Origin: Ottelia alismoides
Lineage: Eukaryota; Streptophyta; Magnoliopsida; Alismatales; Hydrocharitaceae
Direction of reading: 5' to 3'
Assembly (NCBI GenBank): GCA_037367405.1
Contig: JAZKJV010005536.1
Span: 434,001 to 498,000, forward strand
Length of the DNA: 64,000 nucleotides
Part shown: positions 47,575 to 59,539 of the stretch, piece after piece
Position numbering within the stretch: position 1 is the first letter of the stretch
How the letters are laid out: every line of letters begins with the position of its first letter
Notes under the pieces: model-generated
Databases searched by the model: none
Seen by the model: the letters and a program-made list of their open reading frames with translations, nothing else
What the model was told of the DNA's origin: nothing
Translations under genes and position numbers: made by a program

Positions 47575-47630
47575 GCCACGTGGCGCCTTCTAGTTGCGCC
47601 ACGCGGCCCGGTCCTTCTTGCGCCACGCGG
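47575..47630 (+). promoter_or_regulatory. Cluster of ACGT/GCCACGYGG boxes, element C LTR
   Basis: GCCACGTGGCGCC at 47575-47587 and TGCGCCACGCGG at 47595-47606 and 47619-47630. The first contains a G-box (CACGTG). The same cluster is in the 3' LTR near 53734-53790. Located ~650 bp upstream of the candidate TATA box. Confidence 0.4.
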
Positions 47631-48239
47631 TGCCTCCTCTCAGCCGTCTGATGGCCGGCCAGATCTCACGATCACCGCCGTCCATTGACTCTTTAAACCT
47701 CACCGTGTTCGATCATTCCCATATCACATCTTCACCGCCCGTTGGCGCCTGGATATCCGCCCTCCACGTGGCACTTTGGGCGCCATTCGATAGTGCCCTT
47801 GTCCCTTCATCTCAGCCGCATCAGATAATGACCATCCGATCGTTCTCCAGGTGAGATCTGGGTCGCCTGTTAGCGCTGAGTTCTGAGCACGACACGTGGC
47901 GTGTCCACCACTCTCTGATTCAGCAGCTCGCGATATCATCTAAACCGACTGTCACCGCCTGCTTCGTAGCCGTTGGATCATGAGATCCAACAGCCACGAG
48001 GTCGTCCTCTACCTCCGGACCCCTTCTCTTTCTCACGATCACCAGCTCACGAATAGACTTCCCCCTTCCTTTTTTCCCCACGTCTCCAGCCATCCTCTTC
48101 ACGATCTTAGTAGCCCACGGCCTTCCCCCATCATCCACGACCCTCGCGGACGCTCACACCATCCACGATCCTCCTCCACTCATGCCAGATCTCCCACACA
48201 AACCATGTCGCCCGCCTCCGAAGCTGCCATCTTCATCCC

Positions 48240-48248
48240 TTAAATACT
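48240..48248 (+). promoter_or_regulatory. Candidate TATA box, element C 5' LTR
   Basis: TTAAATACT in a GC-rich setting, conserved at 54405-54413 in the 3' LTR. A weak match to TATA; position upstream of the candidate intron supports it. Confidence 0.35.
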
Positions 48249-48506
48249 CCATCGCCGCCACCGATTCTAAGTGTCCACCTTTACGTGGGGCGAGGCCCAT
48301 CCCTCCTCCATCTCCCTGTGATAGGGGGGGATGACAGGATGGAGCGAAGACGACCTCCATCTCCGGTGTCGACCCGCCATCCTCCATGGTGGAGTCACGG
48401 TGCTTTTAGCCCGCTCGAGCTTGCTGGACCGGCCGACCAGCAAGAGCGACGACCCCGGGGTTCTCCAAGGACCTCAAGCCCAGGCCTCCGCTCCGCCTGA
48501 CCTCAG

Positions 48507-48798
48507 GTAAGCCCTCTGATCTTCTTCGTAATTTCTTCGTTTCTTTGCTTAATTAATTAGGTCGCCATTCCTATTATCACCGTCCATGGACCTCACCAGT
48601 AGCTCCACCACAAACCCACCTTCCACGCGCACTCCTCCGATCATCCTTCCCCTTCTCCATAAGCTGAACATCTCCTCCACCTTCGTCCCCCTTCACCGGA
48701 GATGAAGAGCATCGGGGCTCCACCTCCCGTCACACGCAAGCCCTCCACTTCATTCACGAACGCATTCCCTTGCTTCGGCTATTAGATTAACGGTGCAG
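48507..48798 (+). other. Candidate spliced intron in element C 5' LTR
   Basis: Donor CAG|GTAAGC and acceptor GTGCAG|GT bound a 292-base stretch with a T-rich 5' part. The 3' LTR has the same donor and acceptor (54672-54963), also 292 bases. Prediction only. Confidence 0.35.
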
Positions 48799-50231
48799 GT
48801 ACTTGCTCTATCAATGGTCGGATGTCATCACCAGAGCTTCTTCGCCAAGCTTGTCTCCGGCCTACTTGCGTCACCAGCCTCCTCCAGACGGTCCAGCTGT
48901 TTCGCCGAGCTTCAAGGATTGCTACCAGATGGTCAAAAGAAGCTGGGAACCTTCACCGACACCAGAGGGGAGCGGCGGAGCTTGGACTCCCTTGCCGGAG
49001 GCCAGAACCAACCACCACTTAGCGGAGGAGGAAGAAGGAGCAGATGCCGTTGGATGAACCTCTCAGACGCTCATCCAACGGCGCAGAGGCAGCGACGTCA
49101 CGCCCTCAGACACGTACATCAACCATCCGATCGCCATGATCGATGGTTCACATTCGAACACGTGGTAGTCCCAGAGCTTCTTCGAGCCTTAGCGTCCGAC
49201 CCTTCAGGCTTGGAGCTCACAAGCCTACATCGAACTATTCTGGAGCTTCGAGCCCTCCCGAGCCTAGTCCGAGCCTAAGCTTGGAGGCTTGTACCATCCG
49301 AGCCTAGCTGAAGCTGCCCGAGCCTTCTCCGAGCCTCCGAGTCGTCCGGAGCTTGGAAGAGCACGTGCCGGTCACGTGCGACTTGGGCAATTTGCACAGA
49401 GGCCCACCAACTTCTTCAAATTGCATATATGTCCAGGAATCACGTGCGAACCACGTGCATGTTGGGTATTTTGCATATATACCCTCGTAGGTTTCCATAA
49501 TTGCAAAAATACCCCTTTATGTGTGAGTCATTTACAGGGAAGGTCCCGAACTTTCTTGTATTTACATTTTAGTCCCTCCCAGGGACCTGTTTGCTAGTTA
49601 TCTTTCATGTTTTCTTGCGTTTATGCCCTTGTCTTCTTTTATGCATATCTTGAGCATTGTAACTCCGATTGAGTCGATTTCAGTGGCATTTTGAAGCTCT
49701 TTTCATTGTCTTTATTATGGCATGCTTTTCTTTCAGATTCGACACTACGAAATTTGATGTATTATTTTATTATCTAAGTGTCTTGTTTTCTGTGTTTCAC
49801 TTGCCTAATGTCTACATGAATGAAGCGAGCTTTATTATTTGTCCCTGATTTGACTTCTTATTATATGGCTCAAGTATTTCTGATCTAGGGCATATTTTTC
49901 ATTGTATTTCATCGCATATATGTGCATGATTAAAAAAATAAAATAAAAAATGCATGTTTTATATTTGTTGCATTGACTTATCTTAGTGCATTGTTTGACC
50001 TATTTATCTCTAACTCAACACTTAATTAATGAATGAAAGCCTGAATAATCACGAGAGAGGCTCGTGTCCCTGAGTTTGACCTTGGTTTCTTACCAAGTAA
50101 AATAATCATGACCATCCGATTCTATTTGACTTAGCATTTAGATGTTTTTGATGGACCGAATCCAACCCGACTTCAACGTTCTTAAGTGCTAATTCCGCAC
50201 TCTTAAAGGGCTGGATTTGCGTCTCATCAAA

Positions 50232-50248
50232 TGGTGCCTTGCCGGGGA
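50232..50248 (+). other. Element C primer-binding site (tRNA-Asp-like)
   Basis: TGGTGCCTTGCCGGGGA, two bases after the LTR. It matches the tRNA-Asp complement apart from one transition and one missing base. Confidence 0.8.
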
Positions 50249-53200
50249 CACAGCTCATTTCTTCTATTATTCATATTTTTATGTATTTAATTAAGTGTTT
50301 CTTTTATATAGGTCAAATTGTCCATTTATTTTGCATTACAAAATTTTTCTTCTCGATTGTTCTCTAACCTTTGCTTTTTGTGACAGGGCCCTTGATTTTT
50401 TGAGGTGGCGAGGAGCTGGTGCTACCCGCTGTGAGGAATCGCATAAGCACGCTTGGAGCAAGTCGAAAAGAAAGAAAACATGTCATTTTGCATATCATTT
50501 TATCTTGTAATAATCGTCTTTACAGCGGTCTTCGATCGAAGACTCGCGATTATAAAAGAACGAATGTGGTTGTGTGGGGATCGTCCCCACTTGAATGTCG
50601 ACCTAGGACCAGGCACGCGGCTCTTTGAGCTTATTTCATTGTTTCATTTTTATGTGCTTGTTCGTAGGTAGGACACACTAAAAATATAGACGCACATAAT
50701 CTCGCTTCACTTAACCAAATTTAAAAGACATTCTTCCTCGCTAAAAGAAGCATGTTAGGTGCGGATTTTTGATCGACTTGCATACATCATTTGGTTTTTA
50801 AAACAGTCCAAGTTTTCAGGTATTTTCATCAAGTCACTGCATGTTTTATCGCTTAGCATAGATCACGGTTTTTATCGATTACATGGTTTTTCTCGATTTC
50901 CCCTCCTAGCTTGATCACCTAGGTTAATGGAAAATGGGAATGAACGGTAGACGATGATTGCTTGATTTTTGTGCTCACCTTAACTCGGTGACAACCTTAA
51001 ATAACTGGGACTGTTAATTGCAAGTCAACCTAAAAATGGAGTAAAATGCTGTTTTGGGAGAGCAACACCCTCGTACGCAATTGATTTTACTTAACACTTT
51101 TTTCAACGTAAAAATAGAATGTTTTAATCACCAATAAAATCGATAAGATAATAAACCAACCTCGGTTGGTTTCATATGTGAGTTGGTGAAATTGAAGTGT
51201 GTTGCATGCTTGATTGAGCCTTGTTTGCTCCGACACCCACCCTAGAGCCTTAGACACTCCATTAATCTCCGCAGATTCATCCACTCACTTGTATATCCAT
51301 TCTTCTTCTTTGTTCACCTTGGGTCTCTCCCAACATCAACTCTCCAGCTTTATACTTAGGCTAATCTCAACCTAAGTATAGGGGGGACCCGAGTTCCTAT
51401 GATTTTCTCCACTCATCTTTCCATGCCTTTATACTTAGGTTATTTCTAACCTAAGTATAGGGGGAGCCCCCTTAGTTCCCGTATGTTTCTCTATATTTAA
51501 ATGGACCTATGGACTTGTATCATCTAGTGCTATGAGGACATAGCAAAGTTTAAGTATAGGGGGTATACCGTATATATAGTATATTTACTTTAGCTATAAA
51601 TCTGAAAAATTTGAAAAATTTAAAACTTTTTGGCTAAAGTAAAATCCTTTAAACTAACATGACTCAGTGGTTTTCACGACTTTCTATATTATGTTACACT
51701 ATTTATATAAAAAAATATTTTTGAAAATGATTTGAAAAATGAGTTTCCCTTGTTTTGAAAAATCTTTTGAAATATTTTGAAAATTTTTTATTTGTGTGAC
51801 ATGGTATTGAAAATTCTTTTTGATTTCAAGGAAAGTTAAGTCTAACATGTGTTCTAACCTCTAATTAAAAATCCATAAAAATGAGAAAAATCCAAAAATC
51901 CTTTAAGAGTCATTAGTGACTACTAAGCCCAAATAAGTAGCCATGTTCAGTGAGGGTTCGCCCTTAGCAGAGTGGGTGGTTTAGAGGACATCGCGTAATG
52001 CCCTGTCCTCAAGCAACGGGCTCCGGCCTGTACGTACACCCATACTGGCTGAATGCAGATGCATCTACTTAATTGAGTTTAGGCAATCATAATATCTCTT
52101 AAAGTTTAAAAAAATAAAAAATTTGTGTTTTTGAATGAAAGAGTTGGATTAATCCTCTACAATCACACTTTCACCCAGGATCTGAAATGTTCAAGGAAAC
52201 TTAGTTTGTGAGGACTTGAGATTTTAGGTTAACCAGCCTTAGCCATCAGGGTCGTAGACTTAATCATCCACATTCCCCTAAATTTCTAGATTTGCATGCT
52301 ATATTTCATGCTTAATCTCAGACCATAAGAATATGATCAACACATCACATGCACGACTGTGGTTTCGATGAGATGAGTTGACTCTTCACTTAAGGGATTG
52401 GGATGAGGGATTTGAGTCTGGACTTGATCTAATGATGCTCGAGGATGGGATAAAATCTTTGAAGGCTTCATGAAACCTGAGTGTCAGCAATTTTAGCAAG
52501 TATGAGAACTTGGTTCTTATACTAATCACTTGACATTGACCTAAATGCCATGGTGTGAAATAAATAAAAAATGTTGATAAGTGTGCGCCAACTCTTGGTA
52601 AAAGCAGTGGAGCTAGCCAAAAATACTACAAATCAATGAAATGTCAAAGAAAAGCTCTCATTCCACAAAGTCAAATATCAAAGAGCTTCAATCAAAGGCA
52701 AGCACTCCCAACCATTTTAAAGTGTCCACTTGGACCACCGCTATTAGGAACAGGAGTCAGGCTTGCACCAAAAAGGGCTCTACATCGTAAATGCTACAAG
52801 TATGGGTGTAGAAGGTATGATAGGTACTAAAAAAAAGACACATCCCAGTGTATTCCCAGGAAAACAAGTGCAGACGGCTCCAACTTCTTTTGACGGATGC
52901 ACTGATAAACATCAAAAAACACCGAAAAATTGTGTTGCGTAATAAGGTACTAAGAGAGGATCCTTGTTCCAATGAGAGGGAGAGAAGAAATGACACAATC
53001 CCATGCCCTCAATTACTGGCCTTTCATCTACATTTTTAAGTCTGACAACTAAAGAGACGGTGAACTGATAGCAAGATTTGATTTATTCCGTAGTTTCGAG
53101 GATTGAGTCCTTAGGAGAGTTTCTCAGACTGAGACCTTGGGTGAAGTTTTGACTCTACTCTCGTGAATGCAGCCAAACACTAAATATCATATCCTTAGTC

Positions 53201-53390
53201 TATATGTATATCAGAGAGAGTCTGGATAATTAGAGGAATTGGGTGCCTCTTGATTAAGGCTGGGTTGAGCTCTAAAATTTTGGACCTCTAAAGTTTAGTG
53301 GACTTGAACAGATTGGATCATGTACTCACATGCACAAGGGGGTTAATCCAGTTCATTCATTTTCTTGATGCTCGGGGACGAGCATAGTTT
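50249..53390 (+). other. Element C interior, non-coding
   Basis: Contains a ~1.1 kb leader, the hairpin array (51351-51563) and an AT-rich to mixed 3' part. No capsid, protease, polymerase or integrase motif seen on either strand. Confidence 0.7.
51351..51563 (+). repeat. Element C hairpin array with PPT-like core
   Basis: Stems 51351-51360/51371-51380 (10 bp) and 51430-51442/51447-51459 (13 bp, 4-base loop). The right arms run straight into G tracts (CCTAAGTATAGGGGGG, ...GGGGGAG). A third PPT-like tract, TTTAAGTATAGGGGG, lies at 51549-51563 without a left arm. Same family as in A, B and D, here on the plus strand as expected from C's orientation. Confidence 0.85.
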
Positions 53391-53403
53391 AAGTATGGGG
53401 GGG
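53391..53403 (+). other. Element C 3' polypurine tract
   Basis: AAGTATGGGGGGG directly before the 3' LTR. Confidence 0.9.
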
Positions 53404-54404
53404 TGATGAAACTCGATTTCATCATCTTAATTTACATTTTTTGACCCCCTTGCTTAATTGTGGGTCAATAAAAATCAGAAAAGTCTTGTATTTATCAGAG
53501 TCATTGAATAAATTAAAAACAAAAAAATTGTCAAAATTAAAAATCGTGGTGTTTTTAGCCTTAAAAATAACCTAAAAATATTTGGTGTCTCTATTTAACC
53601 TCATCTCCATTTTTGGTCAACATGAAACTTGTAGATCTCATCGAGTTCTACAACTTTTATGTTTTGAGTTTTTCCAAACTCAGTCATTTGATCCCACATA
53701 ATTCACTTTCTTCTTCGCAATAATCTTATTGGGCCACGTGGCGCCTTCTGGTTGCGCCACGCAACCCGGTCCTTCTTGCGCCACGCGGTGCCTCCTCTCA
53801 ACCGTCCGATGGCCGGCTTGATCTCAGGATCACCGCCGTCCATTGACTCTTTAAACCTCACCGTTCGATCATTCCCATATCACATCTTCACCGCCCGTTG
53901 GCGCCTGGATATCCGCCCTCCACGTGGCGCTTTGGGCGCCATTCGATCGTGCCCTTGTCCCTTCATCTCAGCCGCTATCTCCACTTCAGATAATAACCCT
54001 CCGATCGTTCTCCTGGTGAGATCTGGGCCACCTGTTAGCGCTGAGTTCTGAGCACGACACATGGCACATCCACCACTCTCTGATTCAGCCGCTCGCGATC
54101 TCATCTAAACCGACCGTCATCGCCTGCTTCATAGCCGTTGGATCATGAGATCCAACGGCCACGAGGTCGTCTCCTACTTCCAGAACCCTTCTCTTTCCCA
54201 CGATCACCAGCTCACGAACCGACTTCCCCCTTCCTTTTTTCACCGCATCTCCAACCATCCTCACCACGATCTCAGTAGCCCACGACCTTCCCCCATCATC
54301 CACGACCCTCGCGGACGCTCACACCATCCACGATCCTCCTCCACTCACGCCAGATCTCCCACACAAACCACGTCGCCCACCTCCGAAGCTGCCATCTTCA
54401 TCCC

Positions 54405-54413
54405 TTAAATACT
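54405..54413 (+). promoter_or_regulatory. Candidate TATA box, element C 3' LTR
   Basis: TTAAATACT, copy of 48240-48248. Confidence 0.3.
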
Positions 54414-54671
54414 CCATTGCCGCCACTGATTCTCAATGTCCACCTTTACGCAGGGCGAGGCCCAGCCCTCCTCCATCTCCCTGTGACATGGGGAGATGGC
54501 AGGATCGAGCGAAGATGACCTCCGTCTCCAGTGTCGACCCGCCGTCCTCCATGGCGACGTCGTGGAACTTTTAGCTAGCTCGAGCTCGCTGGACCGGCCA
54601 ACCAGCATGTGCTACGACCCCGGGGTTCTCCAAGGACCCCAAACCTAGGCCTCCACTCCGCCCGACCTCAG

Positions 54672-54963
54672 GTAAGCCCTCCGATCTTCTTCGTAATTTC
54701 TTTATTTCTTTGCTTAATTAATTAGGTCGCCATTCTTATTATCGTTGTCCATGGACCTCACCAGTAGCTCCACCACAAACCCACCTTTCATGCACACTCC
54801 TCCAATCATCCTTCCCCTTCTCCATAAGCTGAACACCTCCTCCACCTTCGTCCCCCTTCGCCGGAGATGATGAGCACCGGGGCTCCACCTCCCGTCGCAC
54901 GCAAGCCCTCCACTTCATTCATGCACACATTCCCTTGCTTTGGCTATTAGATTAACGCTGCAG
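54672..54963 (+). other. Candidate intron in element C 3' LTR
   Basis: CAG|GTAAGC donor and CTGCAG|GT acceptor, 292 bases, as in the 5' LTR. Confidence 0.3.
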
Positions 54964-56395
54964 GTACTCGCTCTTTCAATGGTCGGACGTCATCGCCAGA
55001 GCTTCTTCGCCAAGCTCGTCTCCGGCCTACTTGCGTCACCAGCCTCCTCCAGACGGTCCAGCTGTTTCGCCGAGCTTCAAGGATTGCTACCAGATGGTCA
55101 GAAGCAGCTGGGAACCTTCACCGACACCAGAGGGGAGCGATGGAGCTTAGACTCCCTTGCCGGAGGCCAGAACCAGCCGCCACTTACGGAGGAGGAAGAA
55201 GGAGCAGATGCTGTTGGATGAACCTCTCAGGCGCTCATCCAATGGTGCAGAGGTAGCCACGTCACGCCCTCAGACACGTACAACAGCCATCTGATCGCCA
55301 TGATCGGATGGTTCACATTCAACCACGTGGTAGTCCCAGAGCTTCTCCGAGCCTTAGCATCCGATCCTTCAGGCTCAAAGCTCACGAGCTTACATCGAAC
55401 CTTTCTGGAGCTTCGAGCCCTCCCGAGCCTAGTCCGAGCCCAAGCCTAGAGGCTCGTACCATCCGAGCCTAGCCGAAGCTGCCCGAGCCTTCTCTGAGCC
55501 TCCAAGTCGTCCTGAGCCTAGAAGAGCACGTGCCGGTTACGTGCGACCTGGGCAATTTGCACAGAGGCCCACCGACTTCTTCAAATTTGCATACATATCC
55601 AGGAATCATGTACGGACCACGTGCACATATGGTACTTTGCATATATACCCTTGCATGTTTACATAATTGTAAAAATACCCCTGTGCATGTGGGTCATTTA
55701 CAGGGAAGGCCCGAACTTTCTTGTATTTACATTTTAGTCTCTCCTAGGGACCTGTTTGCTAGTTATCTTTCATGTTTTCTTGCGTTTATGCCCTTGTCTT
55801 CTTTTATGCATATCTTGAGCATCGTAACTCCGATTGAGTCGATTTTAGTGGTGTTTTGAAGCTCTTTTCATTATCTTTTTTATGGCATGCTTTTCTTTCA
55901 TATTCGACACTACGAAATTTGATGTATTATTTTATTGTCTAAGTGTCTTGGTTTCTATGTTTCACTTGCCTAATGTCTACATGAATGAAGCGAGCTTTAT
56001 TATTTGTCCCTGATTTGACTTCTTATTAAATAGATCAAGTATTTCTGATCTAGGGCATATTTTTCATTGTATTTCATTGCATATATGTGCATGATTAAAA
56101 AATAAAATAAAAATGCATGTTTTATATTTGTTGCATTGACTTATCTTAGTGCATTATTTGACCTATTAATCTCTAACTCAACACTTAATTAATGAATGAA
56201 AGTCTGAATAATCACGAGAGAGGCTCGTGTCCTTGAGTTCGACCTTTGTTTCTTACCAAGTAAAATAAATTCATGACCATCCGATTCTATTTGACTTAGC
56301 ATTTAGATGGTTTTTGATGGACCGAATCCAGCCCAACTGCAACGTTCTTAAGTGCTAATTCCGCACTCTTAAAGGGCCGGGTTTGCGGTTCATCA

Positions 56396-56622
56396 ATTTG
56401 GAGTTCGTGAAAAATAATTTAAAATAAAGGAAGTTGTGTTAATAAACATGTGATAATATACACTGAAATTTTGGCCTCTTATTTATGCAATTATGAATGC
56501 TTAAAATATGGATATTATTTACACATGCATGAGTGTTAATAATGCAATTTAAATGATTCAATGCAATTAATCTCTTGGGAACAAAGCTCTATTTTCAAAT
56601 TTAGAGCGTCGCAGATTAATCA
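56396..56622 (-). repeat. LTR end continuing 43750-47243 (element D 3' LTR)
   Basis: It resumes after element C with the right ATTTG and ends GATTAATCA at 56622, next to D's polypurine tract. Read on the minus strand, the LTR starts TGATTAATC. Confidence 0.7.
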
Positions 56623-56636
56623 ACCCCTATACTTAA
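56623..56636 (-). other. Element D 3' polypurine tract
   Basis: The minus strand reads TTAAGTATAGGGGT against the LTR, preceded by GCTCGGGGACTAGCAC, which mirrors GCTCGGGGACGAGCAT upstream of C's tract. Confidence 0.8.
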
Positions 56637-57925
56637 ACCGTGCTAGTCCCCGAGCAACTAAAATGAATGCATAAGTGAAATAAGATTGGGTTCCATACCA
56701 AGGTCATGAATAAAACGTGAAAATAAAGCTCGACTCAACCTTTGGATTAATAATGTGGTAGAACTCCTTATTCTCTAAGGTTTTAACAACAAAATTCTCT
56801 AAGTTGTACAAGTCACTATCCAGGTCCAACTCAAAAGTCATCTTAGATCAACCCCCTCCCGAAGCATCCCACATGAACATTGAATAATTCTCTCTTGTGT
56901 GTAAGGGGTGTTAGCTCTTCCCATCTAAGATGTCGAACTGCCATGCAATCTCCTCATCTAATAACTCATCCTCAGGGAGTCAGGTATTCCCTTCTAAGTT
57001 CAGGTACATGCTAGTTCACAACGAATAGATGGAGAAGTCTAGAAGAAGAGGAAAAGAATTAGAGGGTGGCCAGTGTAGTCACATCTCATGTGAAGCTTGG
57101 CCAGTGTAGCCAAGTCTCCACCAAGATCTGTAGGTTATCTGAAGCTTGGCCCATTGTGGTCAATGGTGTTCTTTTTGGAATTGGTTTATTGTTGGTAGGA
57201 ATTGTGGTTGCTCTAGATTGATCTTTTGTGCCCCGACGGATATAGAATCTTTTGTCCTACCTATTTTGGGGTCTTAGAGAAAAGTGCTAGCAGTCCATCC
57301 CTCATCCGAAGCTTTAATTCAACATGTTACTCCGATCTTTAGATGTCAACAACCAAAGAAAAAGATGCACAGTCTTCTAATACCTCATCTGAATTAATCT
57401 AAGTGCATGGTGTAGAGTACATATTAGTTCCCAATCCAAGAGTCTACTTAAAATGAAGCGACCAGGTTAGACACTAAGAGTTAAAGGCTAGAAATTGTCT
57501 TGTGAAACTTGGAGAATTAAGTTTATTATATGAAGTTTCCAAAATCCTACTTCTCAATGAAGTTCCTCTTAAAATTAAGTGGATTAAGGTTAGGTCAGGT
57601 TCACCCTCAGTTTTTACTCATAAATCTGTTTAGAACCCACTGACTTTCCACTTTGCATATGCATGATATACTAATGAAATGGAGATGAATGAAGTACATT
57701 TTTTTTGACAAATCTTACAAAGTGGTTATGAATCGGTATTTATTGAATATTATATACATAAAATACGTGAAAGCACAAGCTATGAGTAAACTATATATGT
57801 AATATATACACACCACTATACTTAGCGTGTGTTATGTCTTCAAAGCACAAAAAGTGAGGAAAAGACATAGTTATTGATAAGTGTAAGAGAGTGCAAAGAA
57901 TAAAAATATAAAAGTCTACATGCCC
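56637..57925 (-). other. Element D 3' non-coding region
   Basis: Homologous in layout to A and B: the duplicated CCAGTGTAG box at ~57070 and ~57101, then AT-richer sequence. No coding seen. Confidence 0.55.
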
Positions 57926-58193
57926 CCTATACTTAGTCTCTGGCAGCTTAAGTGTAGAAGAAGAGCTAAAATGGGGCTGTTAAAGTCAAGAAGAGAATGA
58001 ATAAATGAAAGAATATACATGGCATGCATCAATCCCCCTATACTTAGGCTATGGTAAGTCTAAGTATAGAAGAAGGACTATGTGTGAGAACTGATGGGGT
58101 TGGGGAACATACAAAGAAAAATGGAAAAAGAAAAGAAAGAGCAATTCGAGTCACTCACACCCATATACTTAGGATCTAGTCATCCTAAGTATA
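57926..58193 (-). repeat. Element D hairpin array with PPT-like core
   Basis: Three hairpins: an imperfect one at 57927-57957, 58038-58069 (arms ~12 bp), and 58164-58175/58182-58193 (perfect 12 bp, 6-base loop). The arms are again TATACTTAG-type. Confidence 0.8.
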
Positions 58194-58301
58194 GTCAAAA
58201 AATGAAAATGATACGGAACTAAGGAGAGTAATGCAAATCCCATGAATGGGAGGGAACTAAAGAAGAAAAATTGTACAAGATGGTATGGGAATATACAAGT
58301 C

Positions 58302-58937
58302 TCAAGAAGGTTTGTGATGAACCTTCTTATGGGAACGTGGAGGTAAAAAATGTACATGTGTGTCTCTATTGGAATCGTCCTTAGAGGAATAATAATGAGA
58401 TGAAGGGATCGTCCAACGAGGGTCGACACACAACTGCTTACTCAAACAGGGCTTAAGAACAACCGAACTGAGCTCACTCATATAGATCACCTCATCTGGA
58501 CCCGATGAGGAATTCTTAGAAAATTCCTTCCCCAGTGTGTCAAAAGAAACTTTCTTAACCCATTTTCTAGAACTTGAAGCATTAAGAGGAAGAAGAGAGT
58601 GACACATATTGAGGGGTTCAGGGGAACACCTTGAGGAACCAATACTCGACTTCTTCTTACTGGATAATTGACTAGAGGATGGGGCAACCACTTTCTTGGA
58701 AAGGGTCAACTTGGTTCTGGTTGTCTCCTTTGTTGATGGTCTTGGAGGTAATGTATGTGAGGGTTTAATTGGTTGTGGCAGTGTTGGCATGGGAATAAGA
58801 TCATTGAAATGGTCAAGATAATTGGAAAAGAGTGGGCCCGACTCCAAGATAGCTTCTTTTCGGAGTCCTCTATAGAAGCTATCATGGGGGTGGTGAGGCA
58901 AGCAGTAGGTGATGTAACTTTCATCTTTTGGTGACAT
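58302..58937 (-). pseudogene. Element D post-protease open frame, unknown
   Basis: A 211-codon frame with ATG start, rich in Ser, Pro and Lys. It opens MSPKDESYITYCLPHHPHD. Around residues 45-95 there is a Pro/Lys/Ser tract (for example SSKKKSSIGSS), then a predicted ordered part with KKVSFDTLGKEF and EVIYMSELSSVVLKP. No polymerase or integrase motif. It lies between the protease remnant and the hairpin array, where an autonomous element would have reverse transcriptase. It is the longest uninterrupted frame in D, although the gag-PR part upstream is full of stops. It may be a lineage-specific linker. Confidence 0.35.
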
Positions 58938-59118
58938 ATGAGATCTCCATTAGAGGATAAAGGTAAATTGGGATTGGTGATTCGGAATTCCCCTTATGGT
59001 TGTGGTGGTCTCAGGGTGTGAGGTGTCTCACGAATAATGGTCGGCTCGACAATCAATGTCTCAAGTGTAGTAGAGAGGTAGGACTCATCTACTTCTCGAT
59101 GGTCATGGCTGTCTATGG

Positions 59119-59379
59119 CTAAGTGGGTTGACTTGTGTCCTCAGAGGTCATGTGAGGTTTGTGTGTATCTAATGCTAGGAAATCAATCATACGTGTTTCA
59201 CAATCTATAGACACTTTAGCCAAAGCTAAGAACGACTTCCCCAAAATAATGGGATACTGGGTGAACTCCCCTCCGTACTCAATATCAATGACTATAAAGT
59301 CCACTCTGAGTAGAGCTCCTTGGAAAGTACTGATTCATTTGATGGATTGATAAGCTAGTTAAACAATCACTTTGACTTC
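59119..59379 (-). pseudogene. Element D retropepsin remnant
   Basis: The open part (59119-59304) reads VDFIVIDIEYGGEF, YPIILGKSFLALAKVSIDC: the C-terminal half of an Athila-type protease with the I-I-L-G motif. Upstream in the same frame come LAYQSIK and two stops (TAA and TGA), so the active-site half is lost or unreadable. Product non-functional. Confidence 0.7.
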
Positions 59380-59535
59380 TTAATTGGTTCGAGTTTGAGC
59401 TTGTCTATACAGAGGTTGGGAGGATGTTAATTGGTGAGTATCGCTAATCTGAGCATTGGTGAATGTAGTGTGTGGGATTTCACATTCAACTCTGGGCAAC
59501 CGCTTCACTCTACGTCTCTTGATCTTTTTCCCCAT
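59380..59535 (-). pseudogene. Element D basic-patch frame before protease
   Basis: A 51-codon frame from an ATG, beginning MGKKIKRRRVKRLP and ending in a Gln/Thr-rich tail, in phase with the protease remnant. The basic run sits where element A has KPKKRKRRRR. It could be a nuclear localisation or nucleic-acid-binding segment of Gag. Confidence 0.4.
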
Positions 59536-59539
59536 CACT

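Larger units (their letters stand above)
47244..50229 (+). repeat. Element C 5' LTR
   Basis: 2986 bp, TGATGAAA...TCATCA. The first 21 bases form an inverted repeat (TGATGAAA and TTTCATCA around 5 bases). It holds three GCCACGYGG boxes (47575-47630), a TATA-like box at 48240, a candidate intron 48507-48798 and a GAGCCT-rich stretch (~49190-49360). Its open frames recur in the 3' LTR only because the LTRs are copies. Confidence 0.93.
47244..56395 (+). mobile_element. Element C: non-autonomous Athila-type element
   Basis: A 9152 bp plus-strand element: 5' LTR 47244-50229, primer site 50232-50248, a 3174 bp interior, polypurine tract 53391-53403, 3' LTR 53404-56395, flanked by exact ATTTG duplications. 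The interior has no gag or pol motif in any frame; its longest frames are under 80 codons. The upstream GATGCTCGGGGACGAGC and the polypurine tract resemble those of D and of Athila elements in general. The two LTRs are very similar, so this is the youngest large insertion in the window. It would depend on proteins supplied by a related autonomous element. Confidence 0.93.
53404..56395 (+). repeat. Element C 3' LTR
   Basis: 2992 bp copy of 47244-50229 with scattered substitutions and small indels. The terminal palindrome, box cluster, TATA-like box and intron signals are retained. Ends TTCATCA followed by ATTTG. Confidence 0.93.

Noticed and set aside
47980..48243. 87-codon plus frame conserved at 54145-54408
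   Set aside because: Conserved only because it lies in both LTRs of C; it is upstream of the likely transcription start and has no known domain.
48793..49278. 161-codon plus frame in C's 5' LTR
   Set aside because: Shortened to 93 codons in the 3' LTR copy by a small change; no recognisable family.
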